A stretch of 64,000 nucleotides of DNA from Piscinibacter sp. XHJ-5 (lineage in GTDB: Bacteria > Pseudomonadota > Gammaproteobacteria > Burkholderiales > Burkholderiaceae_C), in NCBI RefSeq assembly GCF_029855045.1, contig NZ_CP123228.1, positions 2,976,001 to 3,040,000 of the forward strand. The letters are read 5' to 3'. Both the position numbers and the translations under genes were made by a program. Below, one piece after another: positions 9,927 through 16,627 of this stretch (its first letter is position 1; the number at the start of each line of letters is the position of its first letter). The notes beneath the pieces were generated by a model that worked only from the letters and a program-made list of their open reading frames with translations, searched no databases and was not told the origin of the DNA.

Positions 9927-10075
9927 CGTGAGGAGGACTATGGGCGAGCGACTCCCCCGCACACATCCCTCTGTCCCGCACGGCCCCCCCTTTCAACTAG
10001 GGAGGCCGTCCGCGGCGCCGTGCAACAGCGCACACACTACGTGTTCGTCCTGATTCCAACCCCTCTCGCAACACC

Positions 10076-11272
10076 ATGGCCGACAAGAACGACGGCGGCG
10101 ACAAGACCGAGAAACCGACACCGAAACGACTGCAGGATGCGCGCAAGAAAGGCGACGTCCCGAAGAGCAAGGAAGTCACCTCCACCGTGGGCCTCGTCGT
10201 GTGGCTGGGCGTCGGCGCGCTGGCGGTGGCGTACGCGCCGTCGCGCATGGCGCAGCTGTTCGACTCGCTGTTCGCCACCATTGCGCAGGGCTGGTCCGTC
10301 ACCGGCTATGCCGGCGCGGTGCGCGCCATCGGCGGCCAGGCGGCCGAGCTCGCGCTGCTGCTGGTGGCGATGCTGCTCGTGCCGGCCGCGGCCGTCGGGC
10401 TGCTCACCGATTTCCTGCAGGCCGGACCGGTGCTCACCTTCGAGAAGGTCAAGCCCAAGCTGGACCAGATGAACCCGGTCGAGGGCGTGAAGCGCATGTT
10501 CTCGATGGACAACGTCATCGAGGTGGTGAAGGCGCTGGCCAAGACCGCGCTGCTGTTCCTGATCGGCTGGCTGGTGGTGCGCGCGGCGCTGCCGCAGATC
10601 GTCGGGCTGGCGCGCGCACCCACGCTGCCCCCGCAGGCCGTGGGCGCGATGGTGTGGGACCTCACGGTGCAGGCGCTCGCGTGGACGGTGGCGGTGTTCG
10701 CGATGGTGTCGCTGCTCGACGCCGCCTACCAGCGCTACTCGTTCACGAAGAAGATGCGCATGAGCCTGCGCGACATCAAGCAGGAGATGAAGGAGAGCGA
10801 AGGCGATCCGCACATCAAGGCGCAGCGGCGCCAGGCGCACCAGGAGTGGTCGCAGAGCAATGCCGCTCAGGCGGCGCGCGGGGCGAACGTGCTGGTGGTC
10901 AATCCGACGCACGTGGCCATTGCCATCGACTACGACCGCGAGACCACGCCGGTGCCGACCATCGCCTTCAAGGGCGAGGACCACGTGGCGCGCGCGATGC
11001 GCGAGGCGGCCGAGGAGGCCGGCGTGCCCATCGTGCGCAACGTGCCGCTGGCGCGCGACCTGCTCGCGCGCGGCGAGATCGGGGAGATCGTGCCGGCCGA
11101 CCTGTTCGAGATCATCGCCGAGGTGATCCTGTGGGCGCGCGAGGTGCGGCAACATGTCGACGCGCAGCGCGCCGCCGATCCCGACGCGCCACCACTGCCG
11201 CCGCGGCGCATCGCCGCGCCGGGCGAAGACCTCACACGCTATCCGGACCCGCCATGGAATCCTTCATCCTGA
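10076..11272 (+). CDS. sctU: Type III secretion substrate-specificity switch SctU
   Basis: Export-apparatus switch protein (FlhB/YscU family, 398 aa). The N-terminal EKPTPKRLQDARKKGDVPKS motif is followed by four transmembrane helices and a cytoplasmic domain with the autocleavage site NPTH at residues 276-279 (LVVNPTHVAIAI). Cleavage between Asn and Pro sets the order of substrate export. The C-terminal tail is Pro-rich. The gene stands apart from the other sct genes, divergent from slt with 149 bp between the chosen starts, and overlaps the fliO-like gene. Needle-type neighbours favour SctU over flagellar FlhB. Confidence 0.93.
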   Translation: MADKNDGGDKTEKPTPKRLQDARKKGDVPKSKEVTSTVGLVVWLGVGALAVAYAPSRMAQLFDSLFATIAQGWSVTGYAGAVRAIGGQAAELALLLVAMLLVPAAAVGLLTDFLQAGPVLTFEKVKPKLDQMNPVEGVKRMFSMDNVIEVVKALAKTALLFLIGWLVVRAALPQIVGLARAPTLPPQAVGAMVWDLTVQALAWTVAVFAMVSLLDAAYQRYSFTKKMRMSLRDIKQEMKESEGDPHIKAQRRQAHQEWSQSNAAQAARGANVLVVNPTHVAIAIDYDRETTPVPTIAFKGEDHVARAMREAAEEAGVPIVRNVPLARDLLARGEIGEIVPADLFEIIAEVILWAREVRQHVDAQRAADPDAPPLPPRRIAAPGEDLTRYPDPPWNPSS

Positions 11273-11550
11273 GCTTCGCCAGCATGCTGCTGGCTCTGGT
11301 CATCGTCCTCGCGCTCGCGTGGGTCGTGCTGCGGCTGCTGCGCGCGCGCATGCAGCCGCGCTCGGCCGGCGGCGGCGCCTCCGACGACCTGCTGCGCTTC
11401 GTGCGCGCGCTGCCCGTCGGCGCCAAGGAGCGCGTGGTCATCGTCGAGCACCGCGGCGAGCGCTGGATGCTGGGCGTCACCGCCGGGGGCATCAGCACCA
11501 TCGCCCACTGGCCTGCGTCGCGCGACGAGCGCGATGAGGGTCGCTCCTAG
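11254..11550 (+). CDS. FliO-like membrane protein overlapping sctU
   Basis: 98 aa. One N-terminal transmembrane helix (residues 3-28, ILSFASMLLALVIVLALAWV) is followed by a short cytoplasmic domain, LLRFVRALPVGAKERVVIVE and RWMLGVTAGGISTIAHW. This matches the flagellar FliO pattern of hydrophobic helix, (L)PLG-x-(K/R)E, and LLGVT. FliO helps assemble the FliP/FliR export gate core. Injectisome loci normally lack a FliO counterpart, so its presence here, overlapping sctU by 19 bp, is unusual. It could be an assembly factor for SctR-SctT. The similarity is judged by eye. Confidence 0.7.
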   Translation: MESFILSFASMLLALVIVLALAWVVLRLLRARMQPRSAGGGASDDLLRFVRALPVGAKERVVIVEHRGERWMLGVTAGGISTIAHWPASRDERDEGRS

Positions 11551-11759
11551 CTGCGGCCGGACCTAGCTGCCGAACGTACCGACTGTCGCGAAGCGCCTGC
11601 GTCACCTTTAATTCATCCGGTCAGCGACGCGATCCGCACACAGCGAGTCGGCGTCGCGGGCATCCACATCCGACGGCAAGCACGCCGGCGGGACACGCAG
11701 GAACCCCGGGGCACGCCAAACATTCGTCGCAGGCCCCAGAAACGCAAAGGAGTGACATC
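11551..11759 (+). promoter_or_regulatory. Intergenic leader of the 11760 gene
   Basis: 209 bp without a gene. CCTAGCTGC occurs twice (11546-11554, 11562-11570), and CTAG is otherwise a rare tetranucleotide in such genomes. A stretch of relatively low GC lies near 11608 (CTTTAATTCAT). A strong ribosome binding site, AAAGGAG, lies about 7 nt before ATG 11760. A promoter is inferred from the unusual length in this dense region and the clear Shine-Dalgarno; I cannot assign -35/-10 boxes. Confidence 0.35.
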
Positions 11760-12416
11760 ATGTTTGGACCCCTGGGTCAAATCTTCGGAGGCGGCGGCAT
11801 CCTCGGCGCCGCCATGAACATCGCGAGCATGTGCTTCCCGCAGCTCGCCATCGCCAATGCGCTGGGCAACATGCTCGGCAGCGCCATCGGCGGCGCCATC
11901 AACGGCGCGATCGACCAGCTCTGCAAGGACCTCGGCCTGCCGAAGTTCATCGCCAACATGGTGAAGGACGCCGTCTCGCAGGCCCTGCAGCAGAACCAGC
12001 AGCCCTGCGACAAGCAGTGCGGCGACGCCGTGAACGACAAGTGCGGCGGCGCCTTCGACAAGTTCGAGAAGGAGCTGTGCTCGGAGTTCCAGGACCTGTT
12101 CAAGAAGTACAAGGGCGAATGCGACAAGGCCAACGGCGGCAACGGCAAGGGCGGCGGCAAGAGCTGGTTCGTCGCGCTGATGCAGGCGCTGGGCGAGATC
12201 CAGAACCAGCAGGCCGCGAAGATCGAGAAGCTGTCGAAGGAAGTCTCCGACGTGCTGGGCGCCGGTGACGACTCGGCCGGCTCCAAGCAGGCCCAGTTCG
12301 ACAAGATGGAGGAGTTCAAGGCCGAGGCGAAGCTGCAGGAAGTCTTCGCCAACGTGACCAAGTCCATCGGCGACGCGATCGGCAACGCCATTGCGACGGT
12401 GGCCCGCGCGCAGTAA
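11760..12416 (+). CDS. Candidate T3SS secreted/filament protein, Cys-rich
   Basis: 218 aa, no Sec signal. Residues 1-55 are Gly/Ala-rich and hydrophobic (IFGGGGILGAAMNIASM; MLGSAIGGAINGAI). The middle is charged with most of its seven cysteines (QPCDKQCGDAVNDKCGG, ELCSEF, GECDKA). A Gly-rich hinge (NGGNGKGGGK) leads to SWFVALMQALGEIQNQQ, a long predicted coiled coil, and the end GNAIATVARAQ. The last two motifs recur in the 97-aa protein at the sctF position. A strong ribosome binding site and an own terminator suggest high expression. An EspA/harpin-like export substrate is the best guess; there is no recognised family. Confidence 0.6.
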   Translation: MFGPLGQIFGGGGILGAAMNIASMCFPQLAIANALGNMLGSAIGGAINGAIDQLCKDLGLPKFIANMVKDAVSQALQQNQQPCDKQCGDAVNDKCGGAFDKFEKELCSEFQDLFKKYKGECDKANGGNGKGGGKSWFVALMQALGEIQNQQAAKIEKLSKEVSDVLGAGDDSAGSKQAQFDKMEEFKAEAKLQEVFANVTKSIGDAIGNAIATVARAQ

Positions 12417-12440
12417 GGTCGATCCACGGAGTTCGAGCCG

Positions 12441-12472
12441 ACGGGGGACGCCGCAAGGCCTCCCCCGTTTTC
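12441..12472 (+). terminator. Rho-independent terminator after the 11760 gene
   Basis: Arms ACGGGGGA (12441-12448) and TCCCCCGT (12461-12468) pair perfectly. The interior GCC-GCAA-GGC can extend the stem with a GNRA-type tetraloop. TTTTC follows. It sits 24 bp after the stop codon and 20 bp before the next gene. Confidence 0.8.
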
Positions 12473-12491
12473 ACCACCGAAGGATCACCCG

Positions 12492-13202
12492 ATGTCCGCC
12501 CGCAACCTGCTCATCGCGCTTGCTGCCTGCCTGGTCGCCGCACTGCCCGTGCGGGCGGACGAAGGCTGGGCGAGCCGCGACTACGACTTCGCGAAGAACC
12601 AGATGAACGACTTCGTGTCGCGCTTCCAGCGCGACCTGGTCGATCCGGTGTCGCGCGGCGTGCGCAACCAGCGGCCGGGCGCGCGTGCCGCGCGTGCAGG
12701 CGCGACCTCGACGACGGTTCCCGAGCGGGCGGCGCAGGTGCCGCGTGCGCTGGCGTCGGTGTACCCGCCAGCCGAGCGCGCGCGCATGGAGAAGATCTTC
12801 CGCGAGCTGCTCGTCGGCTACGGCAAGTTCGAGCAGCACTACCGCCTGCCGCGCCGCGACCTTGCCGGTGCCGTCGCCGCCTTCGTCGGCGGCGCCTACA
12901 TGGGCTATCGCAACACGACCTTTCCCGACGAGTACTTCCCGCCGATGGTCGAGCAGTTCCGCAGCATCATCGCGTCGGACCCGGCCTTCGCGAAGGCGCC
13001 CACCGCCGCGCGCCAGGAGATGTACGAGCAGCTCGCCATCCTGGGCATGTTCATGGCCAATGCGCAGATGGCGCTGCGCCAGCGCCCCGATCCGCAGATC
13101 GAGGCGCGGGTGCGTGCGGCGGGCAAGGCCTATCTCGAGCAGTTCCTGAAGACCGATGCCGAGCGCGTGCAGATCACGGCGCAAGGTCTGGTGCTGCGCT
13201 GA
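12492..13202 (+). CDS. Exported hypothetical protein near the T3SS
   Basis: 236 aa with a clear Sec signal peptide (LLIALAACLVAALPVRA, cleavage near residue 22). The mature protein is predicted helical. A basic, Ala-rich linker (residues 55-75) precedes a conserved-looking domain: RARMEKIFRELLVGYGKFEQ, then DLAGAVAAFVGGAYMGYRN and MVEQFRSIIASDPAF. The layout is reminiscent of small periplasmic proteins of unknown function (DUF6683-like, a weak impression). A Sec signal means it is not itself a typical T3SS substrate; a periplasmic accessory role is possible. It stands just after a terminator, so it may have its own promoter or depend on read-through. Confidence 0.7.
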   Translation: MSARNLLIALAACLVAALPVRADEGWASRDYDFAKNQMNDFVSRFQRDLVDPVSRGVRNQRPGARAARAGATSTTVPERAAQVPRALASVYPPAERARMEKIFRELLVGYGKFEQHYRLPRRDLAGAVAAFVGGAYMGYRNTTFPDEYFPPMVEQFRSIIASDPAFAKAPTAARQEMYEQLAILGMFMANAQMALRQRPDPQIEARVRAAGKAYLEQFLKTDAERVQITAQGLVLR

Positions 13203-13218
13203 CACGAGGAGAGTGGAG

Positions 13219-13590
13219 ATGATCCCGCCGCTGCCCGCCAACATCGGCTTCTCCTGGCTCGCCATGCCGTTCGGGCAGTGGGTGCCGGTCGCCCCGGATC
13301 CCGAGCCATGTCCGCCGGACCCGCAGGCCGCCGAGACGACACCCGAGCCGGTGGCCATGCGCTGGGAGTTCAAGGGCTACCAATGGCAGCCGCTCGCGCT
13401 CTGGGTGCCCTTCGTCAATCCGGGCTGGGACCACGTGGTCGACAACGATCCGGATGAGATCCGCGACCGGGCCGAGCGGCAGGAGCAGGAGCGCCGCTCG
13501 ATGGAAGCGCATGCGGCGAAGCGCGCAGACGCTGCCATTTGCTCCCTCCCCCGCGGTGCGGGAGAGGGCTGGGGTGAGGGCGAGCGATAA
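13219..13590 (+). CDS. Small Trp/Pro-rich hypothetical protein ending in a repeat element
   Basis: 123 aa from ATG 13219, with GGAG 7 nt upstream and 16 bp after the preceding gene. No signal peptide or membrane span. Residues 5-80 are rich in Trp and Pro (IGFSWLAMPFGQWVPVAPDP; YQWQPLALWVPFVNPGWDHV), then a charged helix (DEIRDRAERQEQERRSMEAH). The last 16 residues are encoded by a dispersed REP-like sequence (see next entry), so the original C terminus was probably shorter and has been extended by the repeat. Function unknown. Confidence 0.55.
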   Translation: MIPPLPANIGFSWLAMPFGQWVPVAPDPEPCPPDPQAAETTPEPVAMRWEFKGYQWQPLALWVPFVNPGWDHVVDNDPDEIRDRAERQEQERRSMEAHAAKRADAAICSLPRGAGEGWGEGER

Positions 13591-13600
13591 CCCTCACCGC
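13541..13600 (+). repeat. REP-like palindromic element
   Basis: The sequence reads CTCCCTCCCCCGCGGTGCGG, then GAGAGGGCTGGGGTGAGGG. This is the common proteobacterial extragenic repeat in which CTCCCTC... pairs with ...GGGAGAGGG. A second hairpin follows: GGTGAGGG (13573-13580) pairs with CCCTCACC (13591-13598) over a 10-nt loop. The element overlaps the 3' end of the 13219 gene and may end its transcript. Only one copy is in this window, so its dispersed nature is known from other genomes and not shown here. Confidence 0.6.
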
Positions 13601-13615
13601 GGTGTGCAGCCTCCC

Positions 13616-13633
13616 GCTAGGGATCCCCCTAGC
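13616..13633 (+). promoter_or_regulatory. Inverted repeat upstream of the 13699 gene
   Basis: GCTAGGG (13616-13622) and CCCTAGC (13627-13633) form perfect 7-bp arms around ATCC, directly followed by another CTAGC. CTAGGGA also occurs at 9996 in the slt/sctU divergent region. It may be an operator or a small hairpin 66 bp before the 13699 start. Confidence 0.3.
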
Positions 13634-13698
13634 TAGCAGCGATCGCAACTGGTCTCGCGCACGCCGACTGCCTAAGCTGGCGGCAAAGAGGACACGAC

Positions 13699-13935
13699 AT
13701 GAGCGACTTTTCGATCTGGGCCCGCAACGCGGTCTGGCCGGGCGCCACACGCACGCCGGCGGCCAGCGGCAGCGACGACAGGAGCGCCGGGCTCGGGTGG
13801 TCCGACGACCCCTCGCTGGGCGCCGGCTTCTCCATCGTCGGCGATCCCTCGCTGTCGGCGCGCGGCCTGTCGGTGGGGCAGCACGCCGAGCGCGTGCTGA
13901 TGCACCTGCGTGGCGAGCGCGACGCCGGCGGGTGA
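13699..13935 (+). CDS. Small hypothetical protein (T3SS neighbourhood)
   Basis: 78 aa, no signal peptide, no membrane span. It is Ser/Gly/Asp-rich with two similar stretches, WSDDPSLGAGFSIVG and VGDPSLSARGLSVG, that look like an internal repeat built on (D)DPSL-x-A-x(G/S). A helical tail follows (QHAERVLMHLRGER). GAGG lies about 9 nt before the ATG. It is 12 bp from the next gene and probably co-transcribed with it. Export substrate, chaperone and regulator are all possible; I recognise no family. Confidence 0.45.
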   Translation: MSDFSIWARNAVWPGATRTPAASGSDDRSAGLGWSDDPSLGAGFSIVGDPSLSARGLSVGQHAERVLMHLRGERDAGG

Positions 13936-13947
13936 CGAGAGACGGCC

Positions 13948-14613
13948 ATGGGCGCTGCGTTGCTGAGCGAACCGCGCTGGGGCGCCGCGGCGCAGGCGCT
14001 GGTCGACGGCTGTGTCGACCTGCCGGGCGACGAAGAGCGCATCGCCTTGATGACCGCGGTGTGCGAAGGACTGGGCGACGAGCTGTACCCCGCCTTCCTG
14101 CGCGTGCTGTGGACCATCGGACTGCATGGCGACCACGCGGCACGTTCGGCGGTGGCGCGCACGCTGGTGCATGCCCTTCGCACCGGACGCCTGCCCAGCG
14201 GCCGGCGCAGCGCCTGGGGGGCCAGCGCGCCTCTGCAGTCGCACGCCGCCTACGGTCGCACGCGCAGCCTGGGGCCGGTGGAGTACCTCTGCGCCTGGCA
14301 TGCGCAGACCGAGCCGGCGCGGGCGCTGACGGCGGCGCAGTTCGACGTGGCTGCGCGCTCGCTGCTCGACCTGCTCTCGGCGAGCCGCGAAGCGCGTCTG
14401 CTGTACTGCGAGAAGCTGCTCGCCGACATCGACGACCCCATCGGCGGCGCGTTCGCGCGCCACACACGCGAGGCGGTGAGGGCGTTGGCCATCGCCTGGA
14501 GCGAAGGCGCCACGCCCTCGGAGGTCAGCGCGCGGTTTCTGTGTGCGCTTCGCGGCCCGCGCACCAGTTCGCTGGCGGCGCTGGCGGCGCAGCCGGCGCA
14601 TGCCTTGCGATGA
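13948..14613 (+). CDS. Hypothetical cytoplasmic helical protein (T3SS neighbourhood)
   Basis: 221 aa, no signal, Ala/Leu/Arg-rich and predicted all-helical. Recognisable stretches are DEERIALMTAVCEGLGDELY, FLRVLWTIGLHGDHAARSAV, LGPVEYLCAWHAQTEPARAL and LLDLLSASREARLLYCEKLL. The pattern suggests a helical-repeat or adaptor protein. It is translated just after the 78-aa gene and ends 3 bp from the converging lysR stop, marking the end of the T3SS block. Function unknown; an accessory role in secretion is inferred only from position. Confidence 0.55.
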   Translation: MGAALLSEPRWGAAAQALVDGCVDLPGDEERIALMTAVCEGLGDELYPAFLRVLWTIGLHGDHAARSAVARTLVHALRTGRLPSGRRSAWGASAPLQSHAAYGRTRSLGPVEYLCAWHAQTEPARALTAAQFDVAARSLLDLLSASREARLLYCEKLLADIDDPIGGAFARHTREAVRALAIAWSEGATPSEVSARFLCALRGPRTSSLAALAAQPAHALR

Positions 14614-14616
14614 GCC

Positions 14617-15516
14617 TCAAGCCTCGCGGTACGCCACCGCCTGCTCTTCCAGCCACCCTCGCCATACCGCCAGTGCCGGGTTGTCCGACTTCGCCTGCGG
14701 ATAGATGAGGTAGTAGGAGCGATCGCTGCGGTACGCATGCTCCAGCAGCGGCACCAGCCGCCCGCTGCGCAGCTCGTCCTCGATGAGAAACGGCGGGATC
14801 AGGGCCGCGCCCATTCCATGGACTGCCGCCTCGGTCAGCATGGAGAACAGCTCGAGCCGGGGCCCGGCCAGGTCGTTCTCCACCGCCAGCCCGAGCGAAT
14901 CGAACCACTGCCGCCACACGTAGGGCCGCGTGCCCTGCTGCAGCAGGGGCAGCCGCGCGATCTCGGCGGGCTTGAGGCGGCGCCGCGATCCCAGCAGCAC
15001 GGGGCTGCCGACGGCCACCAGGTTCTCGTGCATCAGGAAGGTGGCCGCGGTGCCGGGCCATCCCGCGTCGCCGGCGAACAGCGCGGCATCGAACACCGTC
15101 TCGTCGAACAGGAAGGGCCGCGTGCGCGGTGTCATGTGCACCGTGATGCCCGGGTGCGCCTGCACGAACGACGGCAGCCGCGGCAGCAGCCACTTGGTCG
15201 CGAACGTGGGCACGACGGCGATCTCGATGGAGCCGCCGATGCCGCCCTTGGCCATCAGCTCGAGCGTGTCGCGCTCGACCTCGTCGAGGCGCGCGCGCAC
15301 GCTGCGGCTGTAGCTGGCGCCGGCCTCGGTCAGCAGCACGCCGCGCCTGGTGCGGCGAAAGAGCTTGACGCGCAGGAAGTCCTCGAGTCCGGCGATCTGC
15401 CGGCACACCGCGCTCTGCGTCACCGCGAGCTCCTCGGCGGCCTGCGTGAAGCTCTGGTGGCGTGCAGCCGACTCGAAGGCAGCGAGGGCGGCGGTGGAAG
15501 GAATCTTGCGGCGCAT
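14617..15516 (-). CDS. LysR-family transcriptional regulator (GcvA-like)
   Basis: 299 aa. The N-terminal winged helix-turn-helix reads STAALAAFESAARHQSFTQA then AEELAVTQSAVCRQIAGLED, with LFRRTRRGVLLTEAG. The C-terminal LysR substrate domain starts near residue 90 (GSIEIAVVPTFATKWLLPRL). The pattern resembles the GcvA/AmpR branch. ATG 15516 is chosen because the HTH then begins at the usual residue; the open frame upstream is non-coding in character. The gene follows ccmI in the same direction after 52 bp that hold a perfect palindrome. No target can be named. Confidence 0.88.
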   Translation of the reverse strand: MRRKIPSTAALAAFESAARHQSFTQAAEELAVTQSAVCRQIAGLEDFLRVKLFRRTRRGVLLTEAGASYSRSVRARLDEVERDTLELMAKGGIGGSIEIAVVPTFATKWLLPRLPSFVQAHPGITVHMTPRTRPFLFDETVFDAALFAGDAGWPGTAATFLMHENLVAVGSPVLLGSRRRLKPAEIARLPLLQQGTRPYVWRQWFDSLGLAVENDLAGPRLELFSMLTEAAVHGMGAALIPPFLIEDELRSGRLVPLLEHAYRSDRSYYLIYPQAKSDNPALAVWRGWLEEQAVAYREA

Positions 15517-15540
15517 GGGCTCTCTCGGCGGATGCGGTCG

Positions 15541-15562
15541 GGTCGGGGTGATCACCCCGACC
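15541..15562. promoter_or_regulatory. Perfect 22-bp palindrome between ccmI and lysR
   Basis: The half-site GGTCGGGGTGA is followed directly by its exact reverse complement. It lies 6 bp after the ccmI stop and 24 bp before the lysR start. It could be an operator for the LysR protein, or a GC-rich hairpin (9-bp stem, TGAT-type loop) ending the ccm transcript. No T-run follows on the minus strand, which weakens the terminator reading. Confidence 0.55.
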
Positions 15563-15568
15563 TGCAGG

Positions 15569-16627
15569 CTACTTGATCGTCTCGGCGATCTCGATCTGCA
15601 AGCCGCTCGTGCCGACGCCGACCGGCGACGACAGGCCCTGCAGGTCGCCCGGCTGGGGCATCGCGTTGCCGCTGCGGGACACCCGCGCGCCGACGACGAC
15701 GCGCGATGCGCCCGACAGCCTGGCGGCAGGCGACATCGCGAGGCTGTCGTCCAGCGTGAACGCGAGCGGCAGGTCGGCGACGCGCTTGCGCAGGATGGCC
15801 AGCGGCACCCGCGGGCCGTCCGGTGCACGAGCGAAGACGAAGACGGTGTCCTGTGGCGACACGCGGCCCTTCAGCGAAGGCGCCAGGCTCACCGTGCCGC
15901 TGACCTGTGCGCCCGCGGCGGCCGGCGCCGCGCCGCTCGCCGCGGGCGCCATGCCGGCGAGCCGGCGCGCCTCGGCGATGCTGTTGCGCAGCGGCTGCGT
16001 GCCCGGCCCGCTGTCGTTGGCCAGCTGCTCGAGCTTCTCCCAGTGCCGCACCGCGAGCGGGTAGTCCTTGCGCTCGAAGGCGAGCATGCCGGCGAAGGCG
16101 AGCGCCTTGCGATTCTGCGGATCGGTCTTCAGCGCGCGCTCGATCAGCTGCGACGGCTCGCCTTCGAGCTGACGGTTGTTGGCCATCGCGACGGCCAGCG
16201 CCAGATCGGCGAGGACGCCGGCGTCGTCGGGCCGCAGCATGACGGCCTTGCGCCACGCCTCCACCGACTCCGCGTGGCGGCCCAGCACGCCGTACGAGCG
16301 GGCCAGCATCATCCAGCCGTTGGCATCGTCGGGACGTGCCTTCAGGCGCTGCGCCAGCTGATCGATCATGGCCAGCACCTGCGCCTCGGCCTCGGCGCGC
16401 GACGCGGTGTTCGCCTCGTCGCCGCTGTTGCCCGGACCGATCTGCAGCTGCGCCGGCGCGCCGAGCCACGCATACCCGCCGCCGGCGATGCCGATGACGA
16501 AGACGGCGAGCGCGGCGGCGAGCAGGGCGGAGCGCTGCTGCTGCGCAGAAGGCCACCACAGCGGCCGCGTGAGCCAGGCGACGGCGAGCAGCGCCAGTGC
16601 GGCGGCGGCGAGCACGAACGGGGTCAT
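15569..16627 (-). CDS. ccmI: Cytochrome c biogenesis protein CcmI (CycH)
   Basis: 352 aa. It holds apocytochrome c for haem ligation by CcmF/CcmH. Two N-terminal transmembrane helices (FVLAAAALALLAVAWLTRPL; LLAAALAVFVIGIAGGGYAW) are followed by TPR units at about residues 80-230 (DANGWMMLARSYGVLGRHAE; DAGVLADLALAVAMANNRQL). A C-terminal beta domain (VSGTVSLAPSLKGRVSPQDT) is typical of the long CcmI form. The start ATG 16627 overlaps ccmH by ATGA. It is the last gene of the operon. Confidence 0.92.
   Translation of the reverse strand: MTPFVLAAAALALLAVAWLTRPLWWPSAQQQRSALLAAALAVFVIGIAGGGYAWLGAPAQLQIGPGNSGDEANTASRAEAEAQVLAMIDQLAQRLKARPDDANGWMMLARSYGVLGRHAESVEAWRKAVMLRPDDAGVLADLALAVAMANNRQLEGEPSQLIERALKTDPQNRKALAFAGMLAFERKDYPLAVRHWEKLEQLANDSGPGTQPLRNSIAEARRLAGMAPAASGAAPAAAGAQVSGTVSLAPSLKGRVSPQDTVFVFARAPDGPRVPLAILRKRVADLPLAFTLDDSLAMSPAARLSGASRVVVGARVSRSGNAMPQPGDLQGLSSPVGVGTSGLQIEIAETIK

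Noticed and set aside
9940..10053. 38-codon plus-strand reading frame behind GAGGAGG, before sctU
   Set aside because: Good ribosome binding site, but the peptide has no structure or recognisable features and lies in the divergent promoter region; too weak to annotate.
10040..10075. Possible PIP box (TTCGB-N15-TTCGB) upstream of sctU
   Set aside because: TTCGT is present near 10042, but the second half 15 bp on reads TCTCG; one half-site is expected by chance.
11700..11730. HrpL-type box (GGAACC-N16-CCACNNA) upstream of the 11760 gene
   Set aside because: GGAACC occurs at 11700, but no CCAC follows at the required spacing.
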